64,000 nucleotides of DNA from Stomorhina lunata. Its lineage: Eukaryota; Arthropoda; Insecta; Diptera; Rhiniidae. Under the pieces are notes generated by a model. It was given only the letters and a program-made list of their open reading frames with translations. It ran no database searches and had not been told where the DNA came from. The stretch spans positions 62,661,928-62,725,927 of the forward strand of contig OW121744.1 in NCBI GenBank assembly GCA_933228675.1, given 5' to 3'. How positions within the stretch are numbered: position 1 is the first letter of the stretch; every line of letters begins with the position of its first letter. This document shows positions 21,615 through 32,017 of the stretch, in pieces. The translations under genes and the position numbers were made by a program.

Positions 21615-22260
21615 CAATTAACCACAAACGCAACTTTTTGAAATTTTCGAAAAAATGTTTGGAGTTGTTCAACTTCAATATGGATGAGATTTTGAACCGT
21701 TTCGTAGCAGTGAATGGAATGTGGATACACCACAATACACCAGAGACCAAATCAGCGCCAAAGAAGGTAAAGTTGGGTTTTGTAAGTCAATGTTGTAATG
21801 GCGACCGTTTTTTGGGATGCACGAGATAATAAATGCGGATTGACCATCTTTAAAAATGGGGAAACAGTTAGTGTCAGAATATGAGAATAAACTATCGCAT
21901 TTGACCAAAAAGCATGATTGTCCACCTGAAAATGATGCACACATGTTCACTTTCTACGTCAAAAATCCATAAATTGGGCTACGCTTCATCAATTGACGTA
22001 TTTCTCTGATTTAGCCCTGAGTGACTATTTCTTCTTTCAAAACATAAAGAAATGTCTCGGTGGGAAGAGATTTGATTCCAACTACGAAATCATCTTACAA
22101 ACAAATGCCTATTTTGATGACTCGGACTAATCATATTTTTAAAAGGCATAAGAAATGTTGGAAAGACTAGGAAGGTATAAAGAACTCAAAGGAGAATATG
22201 TATGAATATGAGAAATGAATTAACTTCTTGAAGTCACGGACTTATTGATGAATAGGCACA
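21615..22260 (+). pseudogene. mariner transposase, most of the catalytic domain, decayed
   Basis: It reads RFVAVNGMWIHHNTPETKSA and PKKVKLGFV (first Asp of VDETWIHH lost: NGMW). Later in other frames come QLTYFSDLALSDYFFFQNIK and KCLGGKRFDSNYEII (third acidic position SDLALSD retained), then an ERLGRYKELKGEYV-like end. The family places this as an irritans/mauritiana-type mariner. It has several frameshifts. Confidence 0.72.
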
Positions 22261-22655
22261 AAAATTATATAGAACAATTAAGAAAAGCTATAACAGGACA
22301 AGCCCGACTATATTATACCCTTCACTGCTAAGGTCAAATATGGACCAACAATTTAACAAGTTTTAATTATGTCTTAGAGACATAGATACATATACTATGT
22401 GTATTTTTTTTAAATTTCGAGATTTATATTATTTCCGGCTAAGGGCCTGTTATATGAGCAAGGGTCAAATTTTAGTTATTGGTTTATATATACAAAATAT
22501 TTATCAGCGCAAGTTGTGGTAATCATTTAGAGTTATAAACGTTTTAGTGCTTTTATTTATGTGTACATGAACGTCTTTTGAGAATGTGTCTTGTATGGGA
22601 GGTATGGTCAAATATGGGCCGATTCCTACAAAAAAAGGTACACTGATTAAGGTAA

Positions 22656-22922
22656 ACCGCCGTGGTATAGCAGGTTAGTCATCCGCCTACTCACCTGAAA
22701 AAAATAAATTTTCAAAAAAAGCGGCGGTTCACCTCATAACTCAGCTAGCCACTGGTTATTGAGTATTTAGGCTATGTAAAACTTCTTTAACTAATGAATT
22801 TGTCGTTCGGAGCCGTCGGTAAAACGTAGGTCCCTTTCAATGAGTCTAAAAATAGAATCGGATGCAGCTCATTCTTCTTGTTCCAATTGGAATGTTGTCG
22901 GGGAATTATATATATATATATA
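22656..22922 (+). mobile_element. tRNA-derived SINE, box B deleted
   Basis: Starts ACCGCCGTGGTATAGCAGG (box A) and shares the body and CAATTGGAATGTTGTCGGGG end with the copy at 748-1007. About 45 bp including box B is missing, and there is an extra 3' module (CGTTCGGAGCCGTCGG). GATTAAGGTAA flanks it (22645-22655, 22923-22933). The tail is a TA run. Confidence 0.85.
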
Positions 22923-22940
22923 GATTAAGGTAATAGTAAG

Positions 22941-23395
22941 CAATATTTGTGCTGAATATTATTAAAATACAAGTAAATTTGTGGCTGTAAAGGACCAAAA
23001 ACTCTATTCCGGGAAGGTATCCCTATGGGAGGTACCCGAAATAGTAATCCGATTTTGCTATAGGCATCGTCCTTGGACCAAAATATGAGCCTGTGTCAAA
23101 TTTCATCAATTTATCTTTAAAGCTACGACCTGCACACTCATAACAAGCTTACATGGATAAAAGGCCAGCAAGCAATATTTGTGCTGAATATTATTAAAAT
23201 ACAAGTAAGTTTGTGGCTGTAAAGGAACAAAAACTCTATTCCGGGAAGGTATCCCTATGGGAGGTACCCGAAATAATAATCCGATTTTGCTATAGGCATC
23301 GTCCTTGGACCAAAATATGAGCCTGTGTCAAATTTCATCAAATTATCTTTAAAGCTACGACCTGCACACTCATAACAAGCTTACATGGATAAAAG
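22941..23395 (+). repeat. Recent tandem duplication, 2 x about 232 bp
   Basis: CAATATTTGTGCTGAATATT begins at 22941 and again at 23173. The two units differ at only a handful of positions over their length and end at AAAGGCCAGC. The duplication lies inside a DINE-B repeat. Confidence 0.9.
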
Positions 23396-23545
23396 GCCAG
23401 CCAGCCGGACTGACATCGTTAAAACAACTCAGGGAGTGATTCTAAGTCGATTTGTATACTGGGTCTCAGACCAATATTTCTATGCGTTACAAACATCAGC
23501 ACAAACCCAATATATCCTTTCCACCTATGGTGGTGAGGGTATAAT

Positions 23546-24879
23546 AACATTAGGGAAGATTTCTCAGAAACACCTCGTTAAGGAATACCATGTAAAATGA
23601 AGACCATTGCCAATGTGACGATACAGTGATATCTACTTATTAGACGAACTATTGATAGTCGTCATTCAAAAGTCGTTTGTTCCCTCGAAAATATAACAAC
23701 GACAACTGTAATAGATGATGTTGAGGACTGACAATTCAAAATATGGTCATGGACATGGATGTTCTTGCAAATGATGCGTTTTCCTCGAAAATTTCCTTCA
23801 CCTCTTGTCTACTGCTGGCTCTTCTTGTGCATGTTACATTTTATTGGTTGTGTAAAACAAAGGAACAGATTGAACTGAACTGAAAAAAAAACGAAATGCA
23901 GTGGATGTTGCTGCCACTTCACCACTGCTGTTGTTGCTGCTGCTGCTTAAGTTGTAGTTCACAAAATTCTCGTTTATTTTTAGTAATATTTCCGTATCAC
24001 TTCGCAATATTTTCACTGCTGGTCCATGTTAAGTTTTCCTTGTGTTGTTATCTGTTGTAGTTGTTGCTGCTGTTTTTGTAATGTTCTAGTAACATTTGTT
24101 TTAAATTACAGCCAGTATCTAAAACAAATTGTAACTATGCGAATAATTGCAAAAGTACATTTTACTACAATGAATTGAAATGAAAAGAGCCCAGCAGTTC
24201 TAAATGGAGGGAAAGGTTTCAAAATAAGTAATATTACAGAAACTTTAAGATATACTTAACGTCGGTGTTCGGACACTAAGTCTCCAAAACGACTACCCCA
24301 TATTGAAATTATATCAGATTTCATTAGTTTTAAAGTAGGTCCTTTAATTTGTAACTGGTGGGAATATTAAGAATAATCAACCAACCAATTGCAACAAACA
24401 ATCATCAAACTGACGTAAGTATTACAACATGGGACAATAAACAAACTACAGCAGCAACATGAACAACAAAAAAAAAAAGCAACAACAGCAGCATCAACAT
24501 CCACAGTAATCAACAACATGAAAATTTGATTCATTAAGTTTGTTAGTATGTATAGACATGTCAGAAGCGTTGACGTCTGATGGGGACAGGGTTCGGAAGT
24601 TTATTTAAGAATCGGGCAGGGTCAATAAGTTTGTGTCTTTATGAATAAACTGTAGGTTTTTCTACAAAAAGTTAACTTAACTTTCAATAAAGACTCCATT
24701 GAGTGCTATATACAGGATGTCCGGTAGCAGATTTATATTTTCAAACTTAAATAAAAAATGTAATAATTGACACAAAGTTTCATTGAAGGCATTTAACAAT
24801 AGAATGGAAAATCTGATTTTATTTTTTAAAGAGTATGTCTTCCAGATGTTTAACAACCATCTTATGATCTGTAATAGGG
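23546..24879. other. No gene seen; CAG/CTG and CAA tracts
   Basis: GCTGCTGCTG-type tracts occur near 23925-23950 and 24060-24080, and AACAACAGCAGCATCAAC near 24481. They do not sit in a long open frame. Nothing else was recognised. Confidence 0.4.
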
Positions 24880-25344
24880 GCAACTCCTCCACTTTTAGGA
24901 CAAAAAAATGGACAAACGCTAAAGACAATCTTGTTGAGAACTGGAAGGTATCAAGTCAGTGTTTCTTCTCGAATCTTTACGTTAAATTTTATGAAAGTCA
25001 AGCCGACCCCTGTAGGAAATCCCGTAAAACAAATTGGGAGCCCTTTAGGAGTCTATAGGACACCGGGAGGAAAAAGACACTGTGGTGTCAAAGCACACGG
25101 AAAGTTATATGACTAGCTACGAACATATCTGTACCTTAACCTTACCGGGCAAATGTATACAGACTAATTGGTGGACAAGGGATCTTAAAAACCTAAGGAC
25201 AATCGTTAGAAGTCTTTTTAATAAAGCCAAACTTACTCGCAGGAAGGAGGATTGGTCTAATTACACACTGATACATTTTGAGGAAAAAGAAATACACTTT
25301 TAAGGAAACCTATATCAAACGATAGGCCTTATTGAGTGTATCAG

Positions 25345-27460
25345 TTTGTCATTTTTAGAAATTTCGATATACCCTCAAAATCGAAAGTTATCGATAAAAA
25401 ACGATTTTTTGGTCTTCTCGAATAGGCCTAGCTAAGTCATTTGTTTATCGATTTGAAATTTTAACACGGTTTGAGACAGACAAGACATCAGGCTTTCTTC
25501 TTGTTAAAAAAGATTTTTTATTTCATCAAATGATCACAAAAATATTTTCAAACAAATTTAAATTTTTATTTTTTTTTTTTCGATTTTTTCACATTGGACG
25601 CCGTTTTCCGCAGTATTTTGTTAGGAATGCCAAACTTTTTTATATTTACTTGAAAAGTGCATTAAATATTTTGTGAACCTAGATTATTTAAATTTAAATT
25701 AACAGCGAATTAAAAAAAATATAAGCTTTTTTGTAAAAGGGCCAGTTTAATTAACATATTATACACGTATAAGTACTTATATTTATACGCACTTATGAAT
25801 GAAGTTAAAAAAGGATAGAAACAAATAGGCAGAAAAAATGTTCTAAATGTTCCATTGGTGCAACCCAGTAAAATTATTTTGCCACCGCTTCATCTTAAGT
25901 TGGGATACATGAAGCAGTTCGTAAAACGTCTGGATAGAGAAAGCGACGCATTTTTACATTTAAAATCAATGTTTCCAAAATTAAGTGAAGAAAAAATTAA
26001 GGAAGGTACTTTCAAATATTGCAGAGAGAGAGTATTTCAAATGACAATTATATACGTTATCTTTTCGCAAATAGGTATTTTTTTTGGACCGCAAATTCGA
26101 AAAATCACGCGGGATGAGAACTTTGCGAGCAAATTAAATGCTGTAGAAAATAGGGCGTGGGAAGGTTTTATTTCACTATGTAAGAATTTCTTGGGGAACC
26201 ATAGAAGTGAAGATTATATTCAGGTAGTAAATGAATTCCTTGAATCTTATGCTGAAATGGAGTGCCGGATGTCAATAAAAATTCATTTCCTGCACGCCCA
26301 TTTGGATTTCTCAGTGATGAGCAAGGTGAAAGATTCCACCAAGAAATTTTAACTATTGAAAAACGCTACCAGGGGAAAAGCCCAATAAAAATGCTAGCAA
26401 ATTACTGCTGGTCACTCAAACGTGAAACGAGTGACAGTGTATATAACCGTAAAAGACAAAAGAAGCATTTTTAGTTAACTTTTTAAGTCACTTTTTTCGA
26501 AATTCAAGGAGTGCCGGCCAGAAAAATGTGCAATTTTTCGGTTTTTGCAAATTTTGACCTATAAGCTTAACATTTTGACAAAATCTGAATGTTAATTTGT
26601 AATTTAGACCCAATTTGCTTTCCATCAACAAATATCATAAAATCAAATAGATGTCTTCAAGGACCCAAAATTTCTATGAAAATTTCCGATAACTCAAAAA
26701 ATCCTTAGCCGATTTATACGCTACTTACGTAGATAGAAAGCTAATTGAGTCTACATTATGAATTAATATTTACACTTTGTTAAAATGTTTACTAAAAAAG
26801 TTAAATTTTGCAAGAACTAAAAAAATTGGCCATATTTTTTCTTATAAACGCAATTTTCAACTTCATGGCCTGGGCGCCACGTGATAACGTAGTGCGATTT
26901 GGCTTAAATTTTGTTATTTGAAGTTTCTCACCGAATGCCATAATAATCCGACCGCCATTTCTCTACTTTCGAAAAAAGTTGAAAAAACACTCTAACGTAG
27001 TATTGTATAGAAAATTTTCTAATATACAAATAATACTGAATTCACCTTTTTTACTAAAATTGTTATATCTCTGTTAATATGTTTCCGATTTTAATTAAAG
27101 TACTCTTGTTTTACAAAATGGTAACCATGATTAGGTCTTCTGATAAATTTTACGAAAAAAAAGCTTCCGAAAAATAAAATTTTAACTTTAGCGGAAAATA
27201 TTTTTGTGATAAATTGGTCATGTTAAAAAAAGGTCTTTACGAAGTGAAAGCCTATTTTGTTTTCTGTCGAAACACATTTTAAAATTTAAAATCGATGTAA
27301 AAATGACTCAGTTAAGCCTTCTTTTCTCCGCTAAGTCCAAAAAAATCGTTTTTTATCGATAACATTCGATTTTGAAAATCGAAAATTTTAAAAATGGTAA
27401 AATGATCTTCTAACCGAGTTCTACTGGTTGAGCTTGGTTTCGTTCCGAGTGTATTTTCAC
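25345..27460 (+). mobile_element. DNA element with AT-rich subterminal inverted repeats
   Basis: TGTATCAG flanks it (25337-25344, 27461-27468), an 8-bp target duplication. Inverted repeats of about 60-70 bp lie near each end: TTATCGATAAAAAACGATTT at 25390 and its mirror near 27340. Both are embedded in longer similarity through AAATCGA and AAGTCATTT/GAGTCATTT. The extreme ends do not match each other, so about 70 bp extra at the right end remains unexplained. The interior carries the pseudogene at 25819-26474. The superfamily is unassigned. Confidence 0.7.
25819..26474 (+). pseudogene. Arthropod repeat-associated protein with one intron and one frameshift
   Basis: The frame opens after a stop at 25816: KQIGRKNVLNVPLVQPSKII, then LPPLHLKLGYMKQFVKRLD. 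A 69-base intron at 26006-26074 (GTACTT...AAATAG) splits it; splicing gives KEGIFFGPQIRKI. Then come LCKNFLGNHRSEDYIQVV and MSIKIHFLHAHLD. A small deletion near 26300 shifts frame into FLSDEQGERFHQEILTIEKR, YQGKSPIKMLANYCWSLKR and the natural end RKRQKKHF. From memory, this LPPLHxKLG...GERFHQ...YCWSLKR protein is widespread and repetitive in arthropods, probably transposon-encoded. Its biochemical role is unknown to me. Confidence 0.72.
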
Positions 27461-27605
27461 TGTATCAGAGTGTTATAGAATAAGTTTCAATAGGTATAAG
27501 AGTGATTTTAAAAAACCTAATAGGTCGACATGGTTAAACTATTTTGAGACCATCGATTCGGTGAATGAGCTATCATGATTTAGGAAGGTACTGTCCAAGG
27601 ACCTA

Positions 27606-28660
27606 ATGGTTCCTGGATTAATCCAAAAATCTGATGGTTCGTGGACTAAGTCTAGCCCCGAGATACTCGAACTTCTTTTCGACACTCACTTCCCTGGTAA
27701 CCAGGTCCCAGATCTGATTACTCATGTTCCATCAATGGAGCGTTCGGATTCTATATCGAACAATTTTGATAGACGATATGCTGGCCGTGAGTACGTTCCT
27801 CAGACAGTTAGTTATATTGGAAGAGAAGCAAGCTAGAAAAGATGAAAAAGAGACTTAACGCTTATAGCTTCTGCAGGAACTCTGTAGGTAACAAATGGGG
27901 CTTAAGATTAATAGTTGTGCATTGGATATACACAACCATTGTAAGGTCTGTTTTAAAGTCTCATTCTTGGTTTCTCTTAACAAGGTTCAACTTTGTGCAA
28001 GTATTGGCATAACCGGTGCTCTTAAAAGCACACCTCAAGCAGCCCCAGACATAATGTTGTTACTGCATCCTCTGGATATTTTCATTAAGGGTATGACAAC
28101 CAGAATTCTGGTAAGGCTGTATGAGTCGGGTATACTTAGATGTAGGCATGCGGGATACACCAGTATAATGAGGTTAACATGCTCCTTGGGCTTGGAGTCA
28201 GGCCTACCATGACTATTTAGTTAACTAGTTACTGTTTGACACATCACCAGAAGTCGTAATCCTTGATAGAACCGACTGCAAGGGGCAAACAGCGCTTTTT
28301 CAAGGCAGCTCGATCTTCACATATGGATCTAAGATGGATTGAGGTACTAGATCTGGCATTTTTCTGAGGGAACAAACATTAGGAAATCATTTAGACTTGC
28401 GAACGAGTGCAGTTTCTTTCAGGCAGAGATATTTGCCATATGGAAAGCTATAGAGCTCATCCCTGGAACTATAGCTGAAAATAGTGAGGAGACTATATAC
28501 GGATATAGTATCACCTCCAAACTAGTTAAAAAATGTAAAATAGCTCTTTTTGATCTATCATTCTGCTATAGGATTAGATTTTTCCGGGTTCTGGGTCATT
28601 ACGACATCGCTGGCAACGAAGCTGCAGGTGAAGTCGCTTGACAAGGCTCGAGCCAAGACT
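27606..28660 (+). pseudogene. LINE-C RT C-terminal part and RNase H domain
   Basis: Reads DGSWTKSSPEILELLFDTHF, then KMKKRLNAYSFCRNSVGNKW, GLRLIVVHWIYTTIVRSVLK and GITGALKSTPQAAPDIMLLL. This is the thumb/connection typical of R1/LOA/I-group RTs. RNase H motifs follow: TYGSKMD (for TDGSKM), SFFQAEIFAIWKAIELI and RVLGHYDIAGNEAAGEVA (for VPGHxxIxGNExADxLA). The RT palm with the catalytic YADD-type motif is absent. There are several stops and frame changes. Confidence 0.75.
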
Positions 28661-29344
28661 TGAGTTAAAAGGTGACAGACATTGCTCCGCCTATCTGTCA
28701 CTTTTATTTAGGTATTAAGTCTTGGATCAGCAAGGACATCGTAAGACATCGAGAGCTCTATGGTCTAAACCGGACATTAATGGAACCAAAATTCTACTAA
28801 GACTGAGTAGAATAATCTAAAGAAGATGTATAGGTTTCTTAACGGTATTGTGCCTTAAATTCTATGTTAAATTGGTGGGATGGTAGCATTCCGGACCGTT
28901 GTAAACCCTCAATTTAAGGTAGCCCAATAAAGAACTCCATGTGAGTTTAGGGACTACTTCAGTATACAAAGCGTCTGAACGGTTTTTAGGAGAAATTTTC
29001 TCGAAGCAAATTCATGAAATCTCTGGCTGTGTGTGCAGTCGACCCATCTTGTTAAAACCACGTGTGTAAAGAGTACGATAGATGAACTCGCAGGTTTGTT
29101 AAAAAGAATTCCGTAATCATTCGTCGGGGATGTAATGAGATGCAGTTGTTGGGTGGCGTTTCCAGCTACCAGGTAAGAACTGTATTCAATTCCTACTCTA
29201 ACCTATTCGTAGTACATCCTGGAAACATGAGCAACCTAGTTGAATATGCGGGCTAATATGAGAGGGAGTTATCTTAGAGCTATTCCAACGTATTTGGTCT
29301 AAGAGTCTAAGATAATTGTACTTGTAATTTGTAAAGTAGGAAAA

Positions 29345-29995
29345 TGCAGCGTCTGTTCAACGTGTTAGTTGCAGCTGCAAGCGGGCGTCTGTCTCGGATC
29401 GAGCGGCTCGCTTTACAAACGTGACTCCTATCTTTGGACCCATCGCCCATCGACTTAGCACTTACGATGTTTTAAGCAGGGAAATAAACAACATTACAGA
29501 ATATACTACTCATTCGGGAAATCCCCCTGCTACGGCAAGGATTTTGGAGGTGCGAAGATATCGGATTTTACAACCTACTATAGGCATGATGGAAAGTTTA
29601 AAGTTTGAGATACAGAACGTGCGCACGCTATACCAAACTGGCAAATTAGGTTAGCTAAGGTGTGAAGTTCTGGTTTATAAAATTGATTTGCTGGCGGTGC
29701 ATGAAGCAAGATGGACACGGCAAGGGGAAGTTTGGAGCGACAATACTGTGTTTGATTAGCATAGTATTGGTGTGGCCTTTCTGTTGACTAAAAGAATAGC
29801 TAAAGCCATGTTAGCAGGGTATCCTATCAATTAGGGACTAACGGCAATAAAACTTAAGACTTAAGCTCGTAATTTGATTATAATCAATATCTACGGTCCT
29901 ACTGAAATCCAATCTGAAAACGACAAAGTTGAATTTTACAATGTTGAGGCCCTATGCTCCACTGGGAGTCAAGGATACCAGAAGATGAATCACTC
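29345..29995 (+). mobile_element. LINE-B endonuclease joined to its 3' end
   Basis: ESLKFEIQNVRTLYQTGKLG is EEP motif 1 (WNVRTMYQTGK). It continues in frame past stops as LRCEVLVYKIDLLAVHEARW, HSIGVAFLLTKRIAKAM and NLIIINIYGPT. It then joins directly to GCTCCACTGGGAGTCAAGG, the LINE-B 3' end. The RT is internally deleted. Confidence 0.75.
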
Positions 29996-29999
29996 GTCA

Positions 30000-30600
30000 A
30001 TAGTTTTCACTGTTGACATTCGTCGTCTGGCCTCCGGAATTTTCGAAAAATAAAAAATTGTCCATTTATCTCATACGTGGATAAGGCACACCAAGAAGTT
30101 GCAATGGTTTTTGATCTTTCAATCGAGGGTTGCGTGTTATTGGAGACCAGTAACGGTAGTTTCGCTTGTTGATGTGGCCGTTCAAGTGAATAAGCCTTTC
30201 CTTTTTTCAGTTCTTGAACGATTTGAACTTTAAAATATAGAACATCAATCACGATTTTCAACATATAGTGCTTTAACGTAACCGTTCAAGTGAAAATGAG
30301 CCTCGTCGCTTGTAAAAAATGGGATTTACAGTTTGAAAACACTCCAACATAGTTTTACAAAAATCTTTGCGTAAAACAAAGTCCTTTTTTTCAGTTCTTG
30401 AAAGATTTGAACTTTAAAAGCATGGAACTTCAGTCGCGGTTTTCGACATAAACTGCTTTCAACAAGTTCAATGTTTTTGGGAGTCCTTGATCGACTGGGC
30501 CCCGGCCTTGGGACATTCATTGCCGAACAGTTGCGCGAAATTTCTGCACCCACAAACGAATTAAATTTTCACACTGTCCATCACGCCGAATACCGAACTT
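30000..30600 (-). pseudogene. Tc1/mariner-group transposase relic with an internal duplication
   Basis: Minus-strand pieces in order: ENLIRLWVQKFRATVRQ, then RTPKNIELVESSLCRKPRLK, FHAFKVQIFQELKKR, TSDEAHFHLNGYV (first catalytic Asp intact), then again FKVQIVQELKKG, then HLNGHINKRNYRYWSPITRN and FFENSGGQTTNVN. Repetition of the QELKK and HLNG motifs shows a partial tandem duplication. It belongs to the same group as 55830-57031 and 63343-64000. Confidence 0.7.
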
Positions 30601-30724
30601 AAAAAAAAATTGTCGACAAGCAATTACGTAAGAATCATTAGAATCATTGTTTACAAATAACGCAATGCTATTAAATATGCATACGAAATACCTCCTCCGT
30701 AACAAAAGTCATATCTCCTCCCCA

Positions 30725-30775
30725 CCCCCTTCTTCTGTTATCCTTGACACCTAGTGGAGCATAGAGACTCAACCC
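30725..30775 (-). repeat. LINE-B 3'-end fragment
   Basis: TTCTGTTATCCTTGACACC and GTGGAGCATAGAGACTCAAC match the LINE-B 3' ends at 20575 and 43090. Confidence 0.7.
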
Positions 30776-30789
30776 CATCAGCGTTACGT

Positions 30790-31830
30790 AATTTATGAAC
30801 AGCCCCTTACTCCTGAAAAATTGTTCCACATCACTTGACCACTACCATATCGTGACTGACAAATCCGTACAATAGATAATTCCAATGGTGCCACCCTCCC
30901 TCCGCACCGTTTATTACTTTTTTAGATAATATGTAGGTACTTAGTCCAACTTTTCTTCATTTTTGCATCTCTCCGAAAAATTTTGATTTGCCGATAACAT
31001 CGAAAGAGGCATTTTTTGTAAGATGATTACGCCCTTAGAATCAAGTCTCATTCCTCCGGGCCATTTCTTCAAGTTTGAGGACAAGAAATAAGTATTTGAT
31101 GCTAAATATGGCGGATAAGAGAGCAAATTAATGTACTTTTGCCATGGAAACTAAAGATGGATGCACCCTTTCACTTTCCATATGAGTTCTTGTTTTTCTT
31201 AATTATTTGTTGAAATGACCCAACAAGTTGATATACTATTCTCACATTGATTGTTTCCCCTATTGATGGTAGTTAATGTGGGATACAATCCTGTGCAACC
31301 CAAAAATGTTCGCTATAATTTTATAGGCTGACAACCTCGGCTTTAGCTTCTTAAGAGCCGATTCACACTGAGAGTTTGTATGTTTTTATTTTTTATAGAA
31401 ATCACAAAATAAAAAAATTATTTTTTTTTGGTTGGCCACGAAAGGGTTACTAATTATCGTTTATGTGATCTTTGTTATTAACTAAATAGTTTTTAGAGAG
31501 CTTAGCATAGACATTTTTTTGAACCACAGCAACAGCTAAGATATTAGTAAAAAGAAATTTGCTTAAAAATTGATTTTGAACCCGGTAAAGCAAGGGTTAA
31601 ACATTTCCAATTCTAGTAAAACTACATCCACTGATTCTACATTTTTGCTAAAATTATAAACAAATTTAAAATTATCAATTTTTTTCTGAAATTTCTCAAA
31701 AAACGCTATAATTCTAAAACCGTTTGAGCAATTAATACTTCAAAATAAAGCTTGTTAAGTCTTTATCTTTTTTATTTTACAAATCAATCAACAAAAAGTA
31801 GTTCAAATATCTTTAATCTGGTAAAACCCA
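30790..31830. other. Stretch with nothing recognised
   Basis: It is AT-rich. The right part may be decayed DNA of the 25345-27460 family, but only 31840-31990 is clearly alike. Confidence 0.35.
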
Positions 31831-31839
31831 AAAAGACCC

Positions 31840-31990
31840 GTTTTTCCCTTTGTAAACGCATTTTTCAACTTTAGGGCCTGGGCGCCTCGTGTAAACGTTG
31901 TCCGATTTGGCAAAAACTTTCAGGGTTAATGTTTCTGACCAAATGACACAATAATCCGACCGGAACTCCTCGAAATTAAAAAATTTTCAT
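31840..31990 (+). repeat. Fragment related to the 25345-27460 element
   Basis: AACGCATTTTTCAACTTTAG, GGCCTGGGCGCC, then AATAATCCGACCG follow the same order as 26850-26990. Confidence 0.65.
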
Positions 31991-32017
31991 ACAAAAAAAA
32001 AAAGAAGAAAAAAACAA

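Larger units (their letters stand above)
22300..23545. repeat. DINE-B type repeat, interrupted by a SINE and partly duplicated
   Basis: It opens with GACTATATTATACCCTTCAC and closes with CACCTATGGTGGTGAGGG, matching the ends of the 58881-59716 copy. It contains the SINE at 22656-22922 and a 2 x 232-bp duplication at 22941-23395. Confidence 0.75.
24880..29130 (+). mobile_element. LINE-C (LOA/R1-like) with RNase H, split by a DNA element
   Basis: Part one (24880-25344) holds the endonuclease-RT linker: RKSRKTNWEPFRSL, then NWWTRDLKNLRTIVRSLFNK. Part two starts after the 25345-27460 insert with KSDFKKPNRSTWLNYFETID. The two parts read as one polyprotein when the insert is removed. Downstream are RT thumb-like and RNase H domains (27606-28660). 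There are multiple frameshifts and a deletion of the RT palm. Confidence 0.78.

Noticed and set aside
24783..25058. 91-codon frame as an independent gene
   Set aside because: Its end matches the LINE-C linker (RKTNWEPFRSL), so it is part of that relic.
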